Below are positions 8,501-16,557 of a DNA stretch of 64,000 nucleotides, one piece after another. The stretch lies in assembly GCF_042654605.1 (NCBI RefSeq), contig NZ_JBHSGT010000056.1:1-64000 (forward strand), given 5' to 3'. The notes beneath the pieces were generated by a model. It was not told where the DNA came from. It saw nothing but the letters and a program-made list of their open reading frames with translations, and did not search any database. The first letter of the stretch is position 1; the number at the start of each line of letters is the position of its first letter. A program made the position numbers and the translations under genes. The DNA is from Enterococcus_I eurekensis (lineage in GTDB: Bacteria > Bacillota > Bacilli > Lactobacillales > Enterococcaceae).

Positions 8501-8924
8501 TGAGGAGTATCCTGATAGTCGTTTATACATATTAGGTAAAGGTCCGTTGGAAGATACTTTAAGAGCACATATAATTGAACTGGAAATGACTGAATCGGTC
8601 TTTTTGTTAGGTCATATTCCAGCACCGTATAATTTTATGAAACAAACAGATTGTTTCGTGCTACCCTCGCTATATGAAGGGCAGCCGATGGTTCTGTTAG
8701 AGGCGCTGACATTGGGAATGAAAATATTAGCTTCTAATATTCCAGCAAATATTAATGTGGTAGGGATAGCTGAAACCTATGGATTACTGACAGAAGGGAC
8801 ATCTATAGAGGCTGTCTATAATGGTTTGGTTCGAATTATAAAAAATGATAAACCTTTTGAAGTTTTCGATTATAGAGAATATAATCAGGATGCGATAAAT
8901 AGTTTTTATAAAGAAATCAACTAA
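5586..8924 (+). CDS. TagF-like glycerophosphotransferase fused to a GT4 glycosyltransferase with inserted SH3/GW-like modules
   Basis: A very large (1112 aa) cytoplasmic-type enzyme. Residues 1-410 form a TagB/TagF domain with TWHGTPLKLMG (near 138-148), YSPTWKG (near 236) and TDYSSIFFDF (near 313). Residues 422-640 look like the first Rossmann half of a GT4 enzyme (FFPGGMRNNGITSSFLN). Residues 946-1105 are the second half (VNMGRLSPEKNQ, and LPSLYEGQPMVLLEAL near 1026). Between the halves, about 656-910, lie three SH3-like stretches that end in GW at 707-708, GW at 790-791 and GH at 900-901. It probably adds glycerol phosphate and a sugar to teichoic acid. No signal peptide or membrane span was seen. 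ATG 5586 follows AAGGAAGGG at 11 bases; ATG 5592 is an alternative start. Confidence 0.82.
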   Translation: MFMKKIVKKFVSSKNVLFPNMNNKMRLHYAKGYETKAIQENTILYETRDGKSIVDSPYAMFLYLATSSEFTHFKHVWVIHKKNEGLEESIPEELKEKVTFVYRQTLEYVDALLEAKYLISNSTFESFFVKRPGQVYINTWHGTPLKLMGFDIPGDISHSQNVLRNFLMTDYILSPNEHTSNIFINSYKLKGLYQGEILEGGYPRVDLTLRAYEENVYNKIEKNGCRIDKNKPIILYSPTWKGASVHDVNDDIEQIILETRTLINRFKNEYQILLKVHPFIFPIIKDEPRVIEYLVSDMIDANEVLSVTDILITDYSSIFFDFLVTDKPIIFYAWDKDLYEEERGLYLSENQLPGPIAENLEELISMISNINTLDYKEKYGKLKAKMTPHETGETTKGYVEYIFGNKQPDNNIKRYMIDTQKKKILFFPGGMRNNGITSSFLNLIDNIDYDNYDVTVLLNPSNDLEINNNFKLMNSNVRPLFRFGIDILTRKEKLLNKRFADRGVSVEDRNKYPLKGYQREARRLTAALKFDVAIDFSGYSYFWGRHILGVDAKKHLVFMHNDLLADSMREIDGERPMFKDLNGLFSIYYQFDRLLSVSPMTQEVNASKLSRYVRDDQMSFVYNTINIDNILNPTKEKKDEHHLKVARRLLRTLEEGDIYFYKNIEDIRQGNNFKYKVQKNSDAIGFASYEFNSKIFVKVSIEGTYIGWAEESHFDFREVITYSVQNFNGYGTVSRFLNSPIWKKIKTNTTKDQVITYVKPFKNRYVQIKKVADTSDGRYYYVKYKGEKLGWVKSSAVQRVHKISKYSPVNLYFYQKMKIMESENPVTYPEQIEWVFKYGKLKDFDSVALYSEPEGVTGGVELSLPFEYKDQIFEIKEITEFDNKRFCRLSLPGQESRFVGHVNEKNIEYVSPITNTEINSILGTQQNNFPEVDTDNQPIPVFDKKYFNFVNMGRLSPEKNQQVLISAFKRFHEEYPDSRLYILGKGPLEDTLRAHIIELEMTESVFLLGHIPAPYNFMKQTDCFVLPSLYEGQPMVLLEALTLGMKILASNIPANINVVGIAETYGLLTEGTSIEAVYNGLVRIIKNDKPFEVFDYREYNQDAINSFYKEIN

Positions 8925-8932
8925 TAGTATAT

Positions 8933-8973
8933 AAAAAAGGAAATGAAAACTATGTATTTTCGTTTCCTTTTTT
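8933..8973 (+). terminator. Rho-independent terminator between the two TagF-GT4 fusions
   Basis: GGAAATGAAAA pairs with TTTTCGTTTCC (one G-T pair), flanked by an A-run and followed by six T. It separates the 1112-aa fusion from the following fusion gene, which would then depend on readthrough or a weak promoter in the remaining short gap. Confidence 0.75.
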
Positions 8974-9006
8974 AATAATATTTTGAATCAAATAGGAGAG
9001 GATATA

Positions 9007-11310
9007 ATGTCAACACTGAATAAAATAAAACGGAATCTTTCCACTCCCAATGAGTGGCATTATTTGAAATATCGAAATATAAAAATAAATCGAAGGACTA
9101 TTTTATTAGAGGCAGTACATGGGAGAGAAATCTCAGGACATATTTACGCGCTGGTTAAAGAATTGCTTACTTCATACCCGAACTATCAAGTTTTTATAGC
9201 TGTTAACAAAAGTGCTTTTATTCCAGAAGACTTCAAAAAAAATACAGTATTACACATGAGTAAAGATTATCTTAAACTCTTAGCTACCTGCGAAATATTA
9301 ATTAATGATACCTCGTTTTGGTCTTTTTTTCATAAGAGATCTGAACAAAAATATTATATTTTTTGGCATGGAACGCCCTTAAAGCAATTAGGGAAGTCAA
9401 CTCAAATTCAAGGTTACGGAAATGTTCAACGTAATTTAGCTGCAGCAGACCAAGTGTTTGTCAGTAATGAGTTTACGAGGGAGCGACTAGTTAAAGATTT
9501 TGGGATAGAGTCAATCGTTGATAATCAGTTTGTTATAGGACCGTCGCCTCGAAATAGTGCTTTATTTGTTAATAAAGTGATACGAGGTCGCTATCTTTAC
9601 ATGCCTACATGGCGTGGAACGGATGTAGCGAAGGTTCAAATCCGAAAAAACTTTTACGAGTTTTTAAAAGAACTTGATGTGGGGCTAAAAGATACAGAGG
9701 AATTGTATATAAAACTCCATCCTTATGAAGAAGCTTTATTGAATTTTAAAGAAGAAGACTATAAGCATATTAAATTATTTCCTAAAAATGAAGATGTTTA
9801 TCTCTTCTTACAAACAGTGGAGCAGTTGATTACTGATTACTCATCAATTATGTTTGATTTTTATTTAACGAGACGTCCAATCGTCCTCTTTACTTATGAT
9901 AAAGCCGATTATCTACGTGAGCGTGGTATTTATTTTGATATGGATGATTTAGCGTTTCCACAATGTCAAACAGTGAGGGAAGTATTAAATTGTTTACATA
10001 GTAAACGTCAGAATATTGACCAAAACTTGCTAGAGTCTTTTGTTGAGTTTGATTCGATAAACGGAACAAAAATTGTCTTAGATTACTTGTTAAAAAATAT
10101 TGAAAATCAAAGTATACAAGTGATTCCAAATTGGAATGAAAAAGAAAACATTTTAATCTATGCCTATCAATTAGCAGATAACGGCATTACTGCATCATTG
10201 CTTAATCTTTTTGATCAAGTGGATCTTACGAAACGTAATTATATTTTGACTTGGCAAGAGGGAATGATACCACAAGACTTAGAATATAAAGTTAAAAACC
10301 TACCAGAAGGGGTTTACACTTTTATTCAGACAAACAAAGTACAAAGCACGATGTCTGAGACGATTCCAACAGCAATGTACATGGCGGGTATCCCTTTAAA
10401 AACGAAAAAAATGGAAAAAATGTATCAAAGAGATTTCCAACGGAACTATCTCAATGTTCCAATTAGTCACTTTGTCCATTATCCAGGCTATGATCGTTCT
10501 TATTGTGTTTGGACTTGGGCGTTGAAGCCATTGGGAATAAAGACTTTTATTTTTGTACATACGGATATGAAACAAGAGTTTCAAGTGAATCGTCAATTAA
10601 AACCTAGAATAATTTATGAAGCATATCAAAAGGCAGATAAAGTTGTCTGTGTGACGAACTCAATTGAAAAAAAGGTGCAAGAAGTTGTCCCTGACTCAGA
10701 CACAGCTGTAATGAATGTTTTATTCAATGAAGAAAAAATCAGGGAAATGGCACTGACGGATGCTATTAGTAACGTACCTTCGAACTTGCAAAAAGCTTTT
10801 GATGATGAAGAAATAACAGTGTTCATCAGTGTTGGTCGATTTTCCAAACAAAAAGGGTATGATCGATTAGTTAAGGCGTTTGAAAAATTGGATAATCCTT
10901 TTACAAGACTAGTATTAATTTGTTCTTATGGACCTGAAAGAGAAATGATCAATCAACAAATTAAAGAAAGTCATTTAAAAGAACAAATCTTTTTGTTAGA
11001 GAAGTTTGAGAATCCATATTGTCTTGTAAATAAGGCAGATGCGTTTGTTTTTAGTAGTCGCTACGAAGGTTTAGGTATGGTTGTTTTTGAATCATTAGCT
11101 GTAAATACACCAGTGATTATGACTCGAATTCCTGAGACGTTAGAAGTTCTGGGTGATGAAGAGCTAGCAATTGTAGTAAATAATTCCACTGAGGGAATTT
11201 ACACGGGGCTAAAATCATTCATAGATGGTAAACGACCAAAAAGTTTTTTTGATTTTGAACAACAAAGAATGAATTCTCTAAATATTTGGGAAAGCTTTTT
11301 CGAAAAATAA
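9007..11310 (+). CDS. TagF-like glycerophosphotransferase fused to a GT4 glycosyltransferase
   Basis: A 767-aa paralogue of the preceding fusion without the SH3-like insertion. The N-terminal TagF domain has FWHGTPLKQLG near residue 120, YMPTWRGTDV near 199 and TDYSSIMFDF near 276. The C-terminal GT4 domain starts near 381 (YAYQLADNGITASL) and contains SVGRFSKQKGYDRL near 608-621 and SSRYEGLGMVVFESL near 683. It probably polymerises or extends glycerol phosphate on a lipid-linked teichoic acid and glycosylates it. The start is ATG 9007 because AGGAGAGG (8994-9001) lies 5 bases upstream; a TTG at 8983 is in frame but sits before that site. It lies between two hairpin or weak T-rich stretches and is probably the last gene of the polymer locus. 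Confidence 0.85.
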   Translation: MSTLNKIKRNLSTPNEWHYLKYRNIKINRRTILLEAVHGREISGHIYALVKELLTSYPNYQVFIAVNKSAFIPEDFKKNTVLHMSKDYLKLLATCEILINDTSFWSFFHKRSEQKYYIFWHGTPLKQLGKSTQIQGYGNVQRNLAAADQVFVSNEFTRERLVKDFGIESIVDNQFVIGPSPRNSALFVNKVIRGRYLYMPTWRGTDVAKVQIRKNFYEFLKELDVGLKDTEELYIKLHPYEEALLNFKEEDYKHIKLFPKNEDVYLFLQTVEQLITDYSSIMFDFYLTRRPIVLFTYDKADYLRERGIYFDMDDLAFPQCQTVREVLNCLHSKRQNIDQNLLESFVEFDSINGTKIVLDYLLKNIENQSIQVIPNWNEKENILIYAYQLADNGITASLLNLFDQVDLTKRNYILTWQEGMIPQDLEYKVKNLPEGVYTFIQTNKVQSTMSETIPTAMYMAGIPLKTKKMEKMYQRDFQRNYLNVPISHFVHYPGYDRSYCVWTWALKPLGIKTFIFVHTDMKQEFQVNRQLKPRIIYEAYQKADKVVCVTNSIEKKVQEVVPDSDTAVMNVLFNEEKIREMALTDAISNVPSNLQKAFDDEEITVFISVGRFSKQKGYDRLVKAFEKLDNPFTRLVLICSYGPEREMINQQIKESHLKEQIFLLEKFENPYCLVNKADAFVFSSRYEGLGMVVFESLAVNTPVIMTRIPETLEVLGDEELAIVVNNSTEGIYTGLKSFIDGKRPKSFFDFEQQRMNSLNIWESFFEK

Positions 11311-11329
11311 GAGTTTTTTTATTCGATTG

Positions 11330-11358
11330 TTTCACTCCTCTTCGCTTTCGTGTATAAT
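11330..11358 (+). promoter_or_regulatory. Candidate promoter for mltG
   Basis: A perfect TATAAT at 11353-11358 with TTTCAC at 11330-11335, 17 bases apart. The predicted start near 11365 leaves about 30 bases to the TTG start codon of mltG. Confidence 0.55.
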
Positions 11359-11396
11359 GATACAAGTTAGTATCTCGAAAGTAAGGAGGAGTTGTT

Positions 11397-12674
11397 TTGT
11401 CTAACAACCAAAATGAGGAAAAGTCAGTGAAAGATAAAGTGATGGATTCCTTAGAGACGTCTAAAAATGAGCAATCAAAAAAAGAAACTAAAAATTCAGA
11501 TAGCAATGAGAGAAGTATCGGTTCACGAGTGAAGCAGGAAAAGAAAAAAGGGCAAACAAAGCCAATAAAGACATTGCCGGATTCGCCAAAAAAAAGACGC
11601 CAAAAAGAAGATAAAATTGTTAATCGAATTGCGACAATTGTTGTTCTGACGCTGTTAGTTATCATAGGGATTTCCGGTTTTTCTTTTTATCGTTATGTGA
11701 CGGATAGTTTAGCGCCACTAGATAAGAGTGACAAAGAAGTTATTTTTGTGGAAGTGCCAATTGGCTCATCTAATAAAATGATTGGGAATATTCTAGAAGA
11801 ACATAAAGTGATTAAAGATGGTACAATTTTCAATTTTTTCACCAAATTTAACAACTATAGTGGGTTTCAAGCTGGACGTTATCAATTTTCACCGAGTATG
11901 ACATTGGATGAAATTAGCCAACAGTTAAAAGAAGGTGGCTTAGCAGCCGATCAAGCAGATGCGCGTTTAACAATCCCTGAAGGATACGACATTAGCCAAA
12001 TTGGTGACATTTTAGAAAAGGAAACCTCATTCAAAAAAGAAGACTTTATTGCTTTGATGAAGGATGAAATTTATTTTGATAAACTACTTCAAAAGTATCC
12101 AGAATTATTAACAGACGCTTCCGAATCGAAGGGTGTTCGTTATCGATTAGAAGGCTATTTATTCCCGGCTACTTATGATTTCTTTGAAGGAATGGCACTT
12201 GAGGACTTTGTCACGCAGATGATTGGTAAAACCAACGAAGTCTTAACTGGATACTACGAGGAAATTGAAGAAAGTGAATGGAATGTTCATGAAGTGTTAA
12301 CTTTAGCTTCCTTAGTTGAAAAAGAAGGTGTCGAAGATAAAGACCGTCGCATGATTGCGCAAGTTTTCTTCAATCGTCTAGCGATAGACATGCCTTTACA
12401 ATCAGATATAGCCATACTATATGCATTAGGTGTTCATAAAGAATTGGTAACCTATGCAGATCTAGAAGTGGACTCGCCATATAACTTATATAAACATACT
12501 GGCTTTGGTCCAGGTGCTTTCAATAATCCAGGTGAAAATGCGATTCAAGCCGTTTTAAATCCGGAGAAAAATACTTACTATTACTTTGTTGCCGATTTAG
12601 CAACTGGAAAAGTTTATTTTGCAGAGACATTGGATGAACATAACCGTCTAGTCGAGCAATACGTAAATAAGTAA
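11397..12674 (+). CDS. mltG: Endolytic murein transglycosylase MltG (YceG family)
   Basis: MltG cuts nascent peptidoglycan glycan chains at the outer face of the membrane. The protein has 425 aa. Residues 1-75 are a charged, low-complexity cytoplasmic tail rich in K, E, S and N; a single membrane helix follows (about 80-105), then the YceG/LysM-like and catalytic domains. Catalytic signature: TLASLVEKEG, with the likely catalytic Glu at 308, then FFNRLAIDMPLQSD and GFGPGAFNNPG. The initiation codon is TTG 11397, 5 bases after AAGGAGGAG. The long cytoplasmic tail resembles those of other lactic acid bacteria. It has its own promoter and a strong terminator before greA, so it is probably a single-gene unit. 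Confidence 0.93.
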   Translation: MSNNQNEEKSVKDKVMDSLETSKNEQSKKETKNSDSNERSIGSRVKQEKKKGQTKPIKTLPDSPKKRRQKEDKIVNRIATIVVLTLLVIIGISGFSFYRYVTDSLAPLDKSDKEVIFVEVPIGSSNKMIGNILEEHKVIKDGTIFNFFTKFNNYSGFQAGRYQFSPSMTLDEISQQLKEGGLAADQADARLTIPEGYDISQIGDILEKETSFKKEDFIALMKDEIYFDKLLQKYPELLTDASESKGVRYRLEGYLFPATYDFFEGMALEDFVTQMIGKTNEVLTGYYEEIEESEWNVHEVLTLASLVEKEGVEDKDRRMIAQVFFNRLAIDMPLQSDIAILYALGVHKELVTYADLEVDSPYNLYKHTGFGPGAFNNPGENAIQAVLNPEKNTYYYFVADLATGKVYFAETLDEHNRLVEQYVNK

Positions 12675-12706
12675 ATTCAAGAAAGTAGTTTACATTTAAA
12701 TAAAAG

Positions 12707-12755
12707 AATGGTAATCTTTTGTGGACTCAAGCAAAAGGTTACCATTATCTTTTAA
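12707..12755 (+). terminator. Rho-independent terminator after mltG
   Basis: Long inverted repeat AATGGTAA-CTTTTG / CAAAAG-TTACCATT with a nine-base loop, followed by ATCTTTT. It lies between mltG and greA. Confidence 0.8.
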
Positions 12756-12799
12756 AGAAAAGAAAATAAAGAGTAATTGAAACAAAAGGAGATAGCATT

Positions 12800-13273
12800 A
12801 TGGTAGAAAAAGTATATCCAATGACTGAAGAAGGTAAACTAAAATTAGAGCAAGAATTAGAAGAGTTAAAAACGGTTAAACGCGGAGAAATTATTGAGCG
12901 AATTAAAGTCGCACGTAGTTTTGGTGATTTATCAGAGAACTCTGAATATGAATCAGCAAAGGACGAGCAAGCATTTGTTGAAGGGCGAATTACAACATTA
13001 GAAAATATGATTCGTTTTGCACAAATTATTGATAATAATAATGTCAACCAAGATGAAGTTTCAATTGGTAAAACAGTTGTCTTTATGGAATTACCAGATG
13101 GTGAGGAAGAAGAATATACAATTGTCGGAAGTGCAGAAGCTGATCCATTTGCTGGTAAAATTTCAAATGATTCACCAATCGCCAGCGCTTTGATTGGTAA
13201 AAAAATTGGTGATGAGGTTTCAATCTCGACACCTGGTGGCGACATGCTAGTTAAAATTGTTCGTGTAGGTTAA
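12800..13273 (+). CDS. greA: Transcription elongation factor GreA
   Basis: GreA rescues backtracked RNA polymerase by stimulating cleavage of the nascent transcript. At 157 aa it has the standard length. The N-terminal coiled coil (about residues 1-75) shows the signature KVARSFGDLSENSEYESAKDEQ with the acidic tip, and the C-terminal globular domain contains GKTVVFMELPDGEEEEYTIVG and ISTPGGDMLVKIV. The start is ATG 12800 after AAGGAG. Terminators bracket the gene on both sides. A possible promoter (TTTACA 12689, TAATCT 12712) overlaps the upstream terminator. A long open frame on the opposite strand is a coding shadow. Confidence 0.96.
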   Translation: MVEKVYPMTEEGKLKLEQELEELKTVKRGEIIERIKVARSFGDLSENSEYESAKDEQAFVEGRITTLENMIRFAQIIDNNNVNQDEVSIGKTVVFMELPDGEEEEYTIVGSAEADPFAGKISNDSPIASALIGKKIGDEVSISTPGGDMLVKIVRVG

Positions 13274-13290
13274 GCTTAAATTAGGTGAAA

Positions 13291-13325
13291 TAGGAATCGG
13301 TCTTTCAGACAATTCCTATTTTTTT
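13291..13325 (+). terminator. Rho-independent terminator after greA
   Basis: TAGGAAT / ATTCCTA stem with an inner GTCT/AGAC pairing, followed by a T-run. Confidence 0.75.
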
Positions 13326-13333
13326 ATGTTTTT

Positions 13334-13375
13334 CAGTCTTAAGGTGGATGAAAAAAAAAGAATAATTGATACAAT
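13334..13375 (+). promoter_or_regulatory. liaFSR promoter with candidate LiaR operator
   Basis: TGATACAAT at 13367-13375 is an extended -10. There is no recognisable -35 at the proper distance (GATGAA instead), as expected for an activated promoter. Immediately upstream lies CAGTCTTAAGGTGGATGA (13334-13351), in the position where the LiaR site of self-activating lia promoters is found. Assignment to LiaR is inference from position. Confidence 0.4.
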
Positions 13376-13407
13376 AGGCTAGATAAAGTGAAGAAGGAGA
13401 TAATTAC

Positions 13408-14139
13408 ATGAATAAACCATGGCGTTTTTTTCTAATTGTTGAAAGCTTAATTGCCATCCTTGTATTGTGGCAACTCATTCAAAATTTCCCAGTACTTTTG
13501 TTGAGTGCTTTTGGCGCAGCATTAATGTTTTTAGGACAAAAAAGTAAAAAAACAAGAAAATGGTCAAATGGTCCTTTTCTATTAGGTTTCATGATTTTTT
13601 GTTTTAGTATTTTGAACTTACCTGCCGTTTGGTTTATGTTGATTTTTGCCGTTTTATTTATTGGATTAAAAGGTCTGGAGATATCTGGCCTTTCTTTGAA
13701 AAAAACAAAGTTTCACCTAAAGAAAGAAATGGTAATCGTTGAGGGAACGGACTCCATTGATCATAGTGGCCAAATAAAAAAACAAACACTCTTTGGCAAT
13801 CAACGAATAGGGAACCATATTTATGAATGGGATAATATGAATTTGCTTGTTGCAAGTGGTGACACGATTATTGACTTAGGTAATACAATCTTACCTAAAG
13901 GTCAAAATATCATCGTTATTCGTAAAGGGATTGGACGAACGCGTATTTTAGTTCCTTCTGGGATTGGGATTCATCTCGATTGCAGTATCTTTGCAGGAAA
14001 AGTTATTTTTAAGGAAGAGAAGATTGAGTTGTGGAATGAGCGCCTATCTCTTTATAGTAAAGATTATCAGCAAACTACCCGAAAAATAAAGATTATTTCA
14101 AATACCATTGTTGGAGACATTGAGGTGATTGAAGTATGA
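13408..14139 (+). CDS. liaF: LiaF, inhibitor of the LiaRS envelope-stress system
   Basis: First gene of a liaF-liaS-liaR operon. LiaF is a membrane protein that keeps the LiaS kinase quiet until cell-envelope damage, such as daptomycin or bacitracin exposure, releases it. The 243-aa product has an N-terminal block of hydrophobic helices (about residues 8-90) and a C-terminal cytoplasmic beta-rich domain of the LiaF-C type (FGNQRIGNHIYEWDNMNL, DLGNTILPKGQNIIVIRKGIGRTRILVPSGIGI). The start is ATG 13408 after GAAGGAG. The stop overlaps the start of liaS. The probable self-regulated promoter lies just upstream. Confidence 0.9.
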   Translation: MNKPWRFFLIVESLIAILVLWQLIQNFPVLLLSAFGAALMFLGQKSKKTRKWSNGPFLLGFMIFCFSILNLPAVWFMLIFAVLFIGLKGLEISGLSLKKTKFHLKKEMVIVEGTDSIDHSGQIKKQTLFGNQRIGNHIYEWDNMNLLVASGDTIIDLGNTILPKGQNIIVIRKGIGRTRILVPSGIGIHLDCSIFAGKVIFKEEKIELWNERLSLYSKDYQQTTRKIKIISNTIVGDIEVIEV

Positions 14140-15209
14140 TGAAGCAAAGTCCTAAGGTATTTATCGCTTTGTATAGTGGCTTGTCAACTTTTCTATTGTT
14201 ACTTCTTGTCTCAACGTCTTCTTATTGGTTCACGCCAGGTGATAATAAACATATTATACAGTTATTTCAAATCAAGATTTTTTGGTTACCATTAATTTTT
14301 TACTTATTTGTTTTATCGGTGATTGCTGGCTTGATTATTTTTGTTTTACTGTCTTTTTATCAAACGAGACTCTTAGCGCCCATAGAGGAAAAATTACGTT
14401 TGTTAGCAGGTGGAAATTTTGATAATCCAATTTTGGAGCAAGCAATGCCTTATTCACCGACCAATCAGACATTGTTTGAGATGGATAATGATATTTATAT
14501 GATTAAGATGAAATTAAAGGAAGTTTTATCCGAATTACAAACAGTCAGTAGTCGTCCACATTTAATTGATGGTGTTTCGAAAGAAGAAATTCTGGAAGCA
14601 GAGCGACATCGGCTAGCAAGAGAGCTACACGATTCAGTTTCACAGCAATTATTTGCGGCAATGATGCTTTTAGCAACGTTAAACGAAATGGAAGAGGAAC
14701 AACCAACGAGGTATCAAAAACAACTTCAGATGATTGCTGATATCGTTAATGCAGCCCAGTCTGAAATGCGGGCATTATTGCTTCACTTAAGACCGGTAAC
14801 TTTAGAAGGTAAAACTTTGCCAGAAGGTATCAAGCAATTATTGCTAGAATTAAAAACAAAAGTGAATATTGTGTTAAAATGGGAATTGGAAGAAGTTGCT
14901 ATGCCTATAGCCACTGAAGATCAACTGTTTCGGATGATTCAAGAACTACTATCGAATACATTACGACATGCTAAAGCATCAGAGCTGGAAGTGTATTTGA
15001 ATAAAGTCGATCAATCGATTTTACTACGAATTGTGGATGATGGTATTGGTTTTGATGTCGAACAACAAAAAAATAAGGCTGGTAGTTATGGCCTGATGAA
15101 TATCCGTGAACGAGTTGCAAGTTTAGGTGGCACTCTAAAAATTATTAGTTTTTCGAATCAGGGGACGAGTATAGAAATAAAAATACCGCTATTAGGAGGG
15201 GATAATTAA
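14136..15209 (+). CDS. liaS: LiaS sensor histidine kinase
   Basis: A 357-aa NarL-type sensor kinase (HisKA_3 plus HATPase_c). Two membrane helices lie at about residues 10-30 and 48-75, with a very short extracellular loop, as in intramembrane-sensing kinases. A HAMP-like linker with LRLLAGGNFDNPI follows. The phosphoacceptor is His165 in RHRLARELHDSVSQQ, and the ATPase domain has ELLSNTLRHAKA, DDGIGFD and GLMNIRERVASLGG. It phosphorylates LiaR and is held in check by LiaF. The start overlaps the last bases of liaF (a second ATG follows directly), and the stop overlaps the start of liaR by one base, so the three genes are translationally coupled. Confidence 0.93.
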   Translation: MMKQSPKVFIALYSGLSTFLLLLLVSTSSYWFTPGDNKHIIQLFQIKIFWLPLIFYLFVLSVIAGLIIFVLLSFYQTRLLAPIEEKLRLLAGGNFDNPILEQAMPYSPTNQTLFEMDNDIYMIKMKLKEVLSELQTVSSRPHLIDGVSKEEILEAERHRLARELHDSVSQQLFAAMMLLATLNEMEEEQPTRYQKQLQMIADIVNAAQSEMRALLLHLRPVTLEGKTLPEGIKQLLLELKTKVNIVLKWELEEVAMPIATEDQLFRMIQELLSNTLRHAKASELEVYLNKVDQSILLRIVDDGIGFDVEQQKNKAGSYGLMNIRERVASLGGTLKIISFSNQGTSIEIKIPLLGGDN

Positions 15210-15838
15210 TGATTAAAGTATTGTTAGTTGATGATCACGAGATGGTTCGTTTGGGGGTCTCATCATATTTATCAATTCAAGAGGATATTGAGGTCGTTGG
15301 AGAAGCTGAAAATGGCCTAGTCGGCTATAATAAAGCATTAGAACTAAGGCCAGATGTTATTCTAATGGATTTAGTGATGGAAGTGATGGATGGAATTGAA
15401 TCGACAACAAAAATCCTAAGTGATTGGCCAGAAGCAAAAATTTTAATTGTAACAAGTTTCATTGATGATGAAAAAGTTTATCCAGCCATTCAAGCGGGAG
15501 CTAGTGGCTATTTATTAAAAACGTCAACTGCCAGAGAAATTGCCGATGCGATTCGCTCGACCAAACGTGGTGAGCGTGTAATTGAACCAGAGGTAACGAC
15601 TAAAATGGTTCAGCATTTAGCCCATCCACCTAAAGAATTGCATGAAGATTTAACAAAGAGAGAACAAGAAGTGTTATTATTAATTGCAGAAGGTCGGAGC
15701 AACCAAGAAATAGCGGACTTACTTTTTATCACCTTAAAAACGGTTAAAACACACGTATCGAATATTTTGGCGAAATTGGAAGTCGAAGATCGAACACAAG
15801 CAGCTATTTATGCTTTTAAACATCATTTAATTAGGTAA
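15209..15838 (+). CDS. liaR: LiaR response regulator
   Basis: A 209-aa NarL/FixJ-family response regulator that activates cell-envelope stress genes. The receiver domain shows VDDHEMVR at the N-terminus, the phosphoacceptor Asp54 in ILMDLVM, the Thr/Ser of VTSF and the Lys of LLKTS. The C-terminal LuxR-type helix-turn-helix contains LTKREQEVLLLIAEGRSNQEIA and TVKTHVSNILAKL. It overlaps liaS by one base. No loss-of-function change is visible. A short gap of 22 bases leads to the TrkA-type gene, which may share the transcript. Confidence 0.95.
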   Translation: MIKVLLVDDHEMVRLGVSSYLSIQEDIEVVGEAENGLVGYNKALELRPDVILMDLVMEVMDGIESTTKILSDWPEAKILIVTSFIDDEKVYPAIQAGASGYLLKTSTAREIADAIRSTKRGERVIEPEVTTKMVQHLAHPPKELHEDLTKREQEVLLLIAEGRSNQEIADLLFITLKTVKTHVSNILAKLEVEDRTQAAIYAFKHHLIR

Positions 15839-15860
15839 GAATTGAGGGGAGTTTGCAAAA

Positions 15861-16526
15861 ATGAAACAAAACTATGCAATCATTGGTCTAGGTCGTTTCG
15901 GTGGTAGTATTTGTCGTTCTTTAGTAGAATCAGGACAAGAAGTCTTAGTTATTGATAGTAATGAGGATCGAGTAAATGAATATATGAATATTGCTACACA
16001 TGCAGTTGTCGGAAATGCTCAAGATGAGATGACATTACGATCGTTAGGTATTCGAAACTTTGACCATGTAATTGTTGCGATAGGTGAAGACATTCAGGCT
16101 AGTATTTTAGTAACATTGATGCTAAAAGAAATGGGTGTCCCAAATATTTTAGCTAAGGCACAAAATGAATACCATGCACGGGTGTTAGAAAAAATTGGTG
16201 CAGATAAAGTTGTCCATCCTGAAAGAGATATGGGTGTTCGAATTGCACATAACTTGGTCTCGAAAAACATTTTAGAATTCATTGAGTTGTCCGATGAGTT
16301 TACCTTAGCGGAGATTCGTGTGACAAATCCAAAATTCTTTAATCGGACGTTGATTGATTTAAATTTTCGTCAAAAATATGGATTGACTGTTGTTGCAATC
16401 CGTCGAGGTTCAGGCAAAGTTGTTGTTTCACCAGAGGCAGCTGAAGTAGTCAGAGAGTATGATAATTTACTGGTTATCGGAACTGCAAGTGATGTCGATA
16501 TGCTTGATGAGAAAATCAATAAGTAA
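15861..16526 (+). CDS. TrkA/KtrA-type potassium channel regulatory subunit
   Basis: A 221-aa cytosolic RCK protein that gates a KtrB/TrkH-type potassium transporter in response to nucleotides. The N-terminal Rossmann domain has GLGRFGGSICRSLVESGQEVLVID, with the glycine motif at about residues 9-16 and the acidic end of strand 2. The TrkA-C domain starts near 135 (FTLAEIRVTNPKFFNRTLIDL). The length and single RCK unit match KtrA/KtrC of Bacillus rather than the double TrkA of enterobacteria. The membrane partner is not in the window. It is 22 bases downstream of liaR with AGGGGAG as the ribosome binding site. Confidence 0.9.
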   Translation: MKQNYAIIGLGRFGGSICRSLVESGQEVLVIDSNEDRVNEYMNIATHAVVGNAQDEMTLRSLGIRNFDHVIVAIGEDIQASILVTLMLKEMGVPNILAKAQNEYHARVLEKIGADKVVHPERDMGVRIAHNLVSKNILEFIELSDEFTLAEIRVTNPKFFNRTLIDLNFRQKYGLTVVAIRRGSGKVVVSPEAAEVVREYDNLLVIGTASDVDMLDEKINK

Positions 16527-16557
16527 TGATTTAAATTTGATATGAGGTGTTGGAAAG

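Noticed and set aside
8933..8973. Possible repeat or mobile-element end between the fusion genes
   Set aside because: It is a simple hairpin with a T-tail, which is a terminator. No transposase, target duplication or second copy was seen.
11219..11665. 148-aa open frame on the minus strand across the mltG start
   Set aside because: It is antisense to the start of mltG and the end of the fusion gene. It has no ribosome binding site and a Phe/Ser-rich composition typical of shadows of Lys/Glu-rich coding sequence.
13013..13230. A misplaced finding entry at these coordinates
   Set aside because: The coordinates fall inside greA and carry no observation. The pflB control region is at 53015-53177.
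12745..13245. 166-aa open frame opposite greA
   Set aside because: It lies wholly on the reverse of a certain greA gene and has a Ser-rich low-complexity composition.
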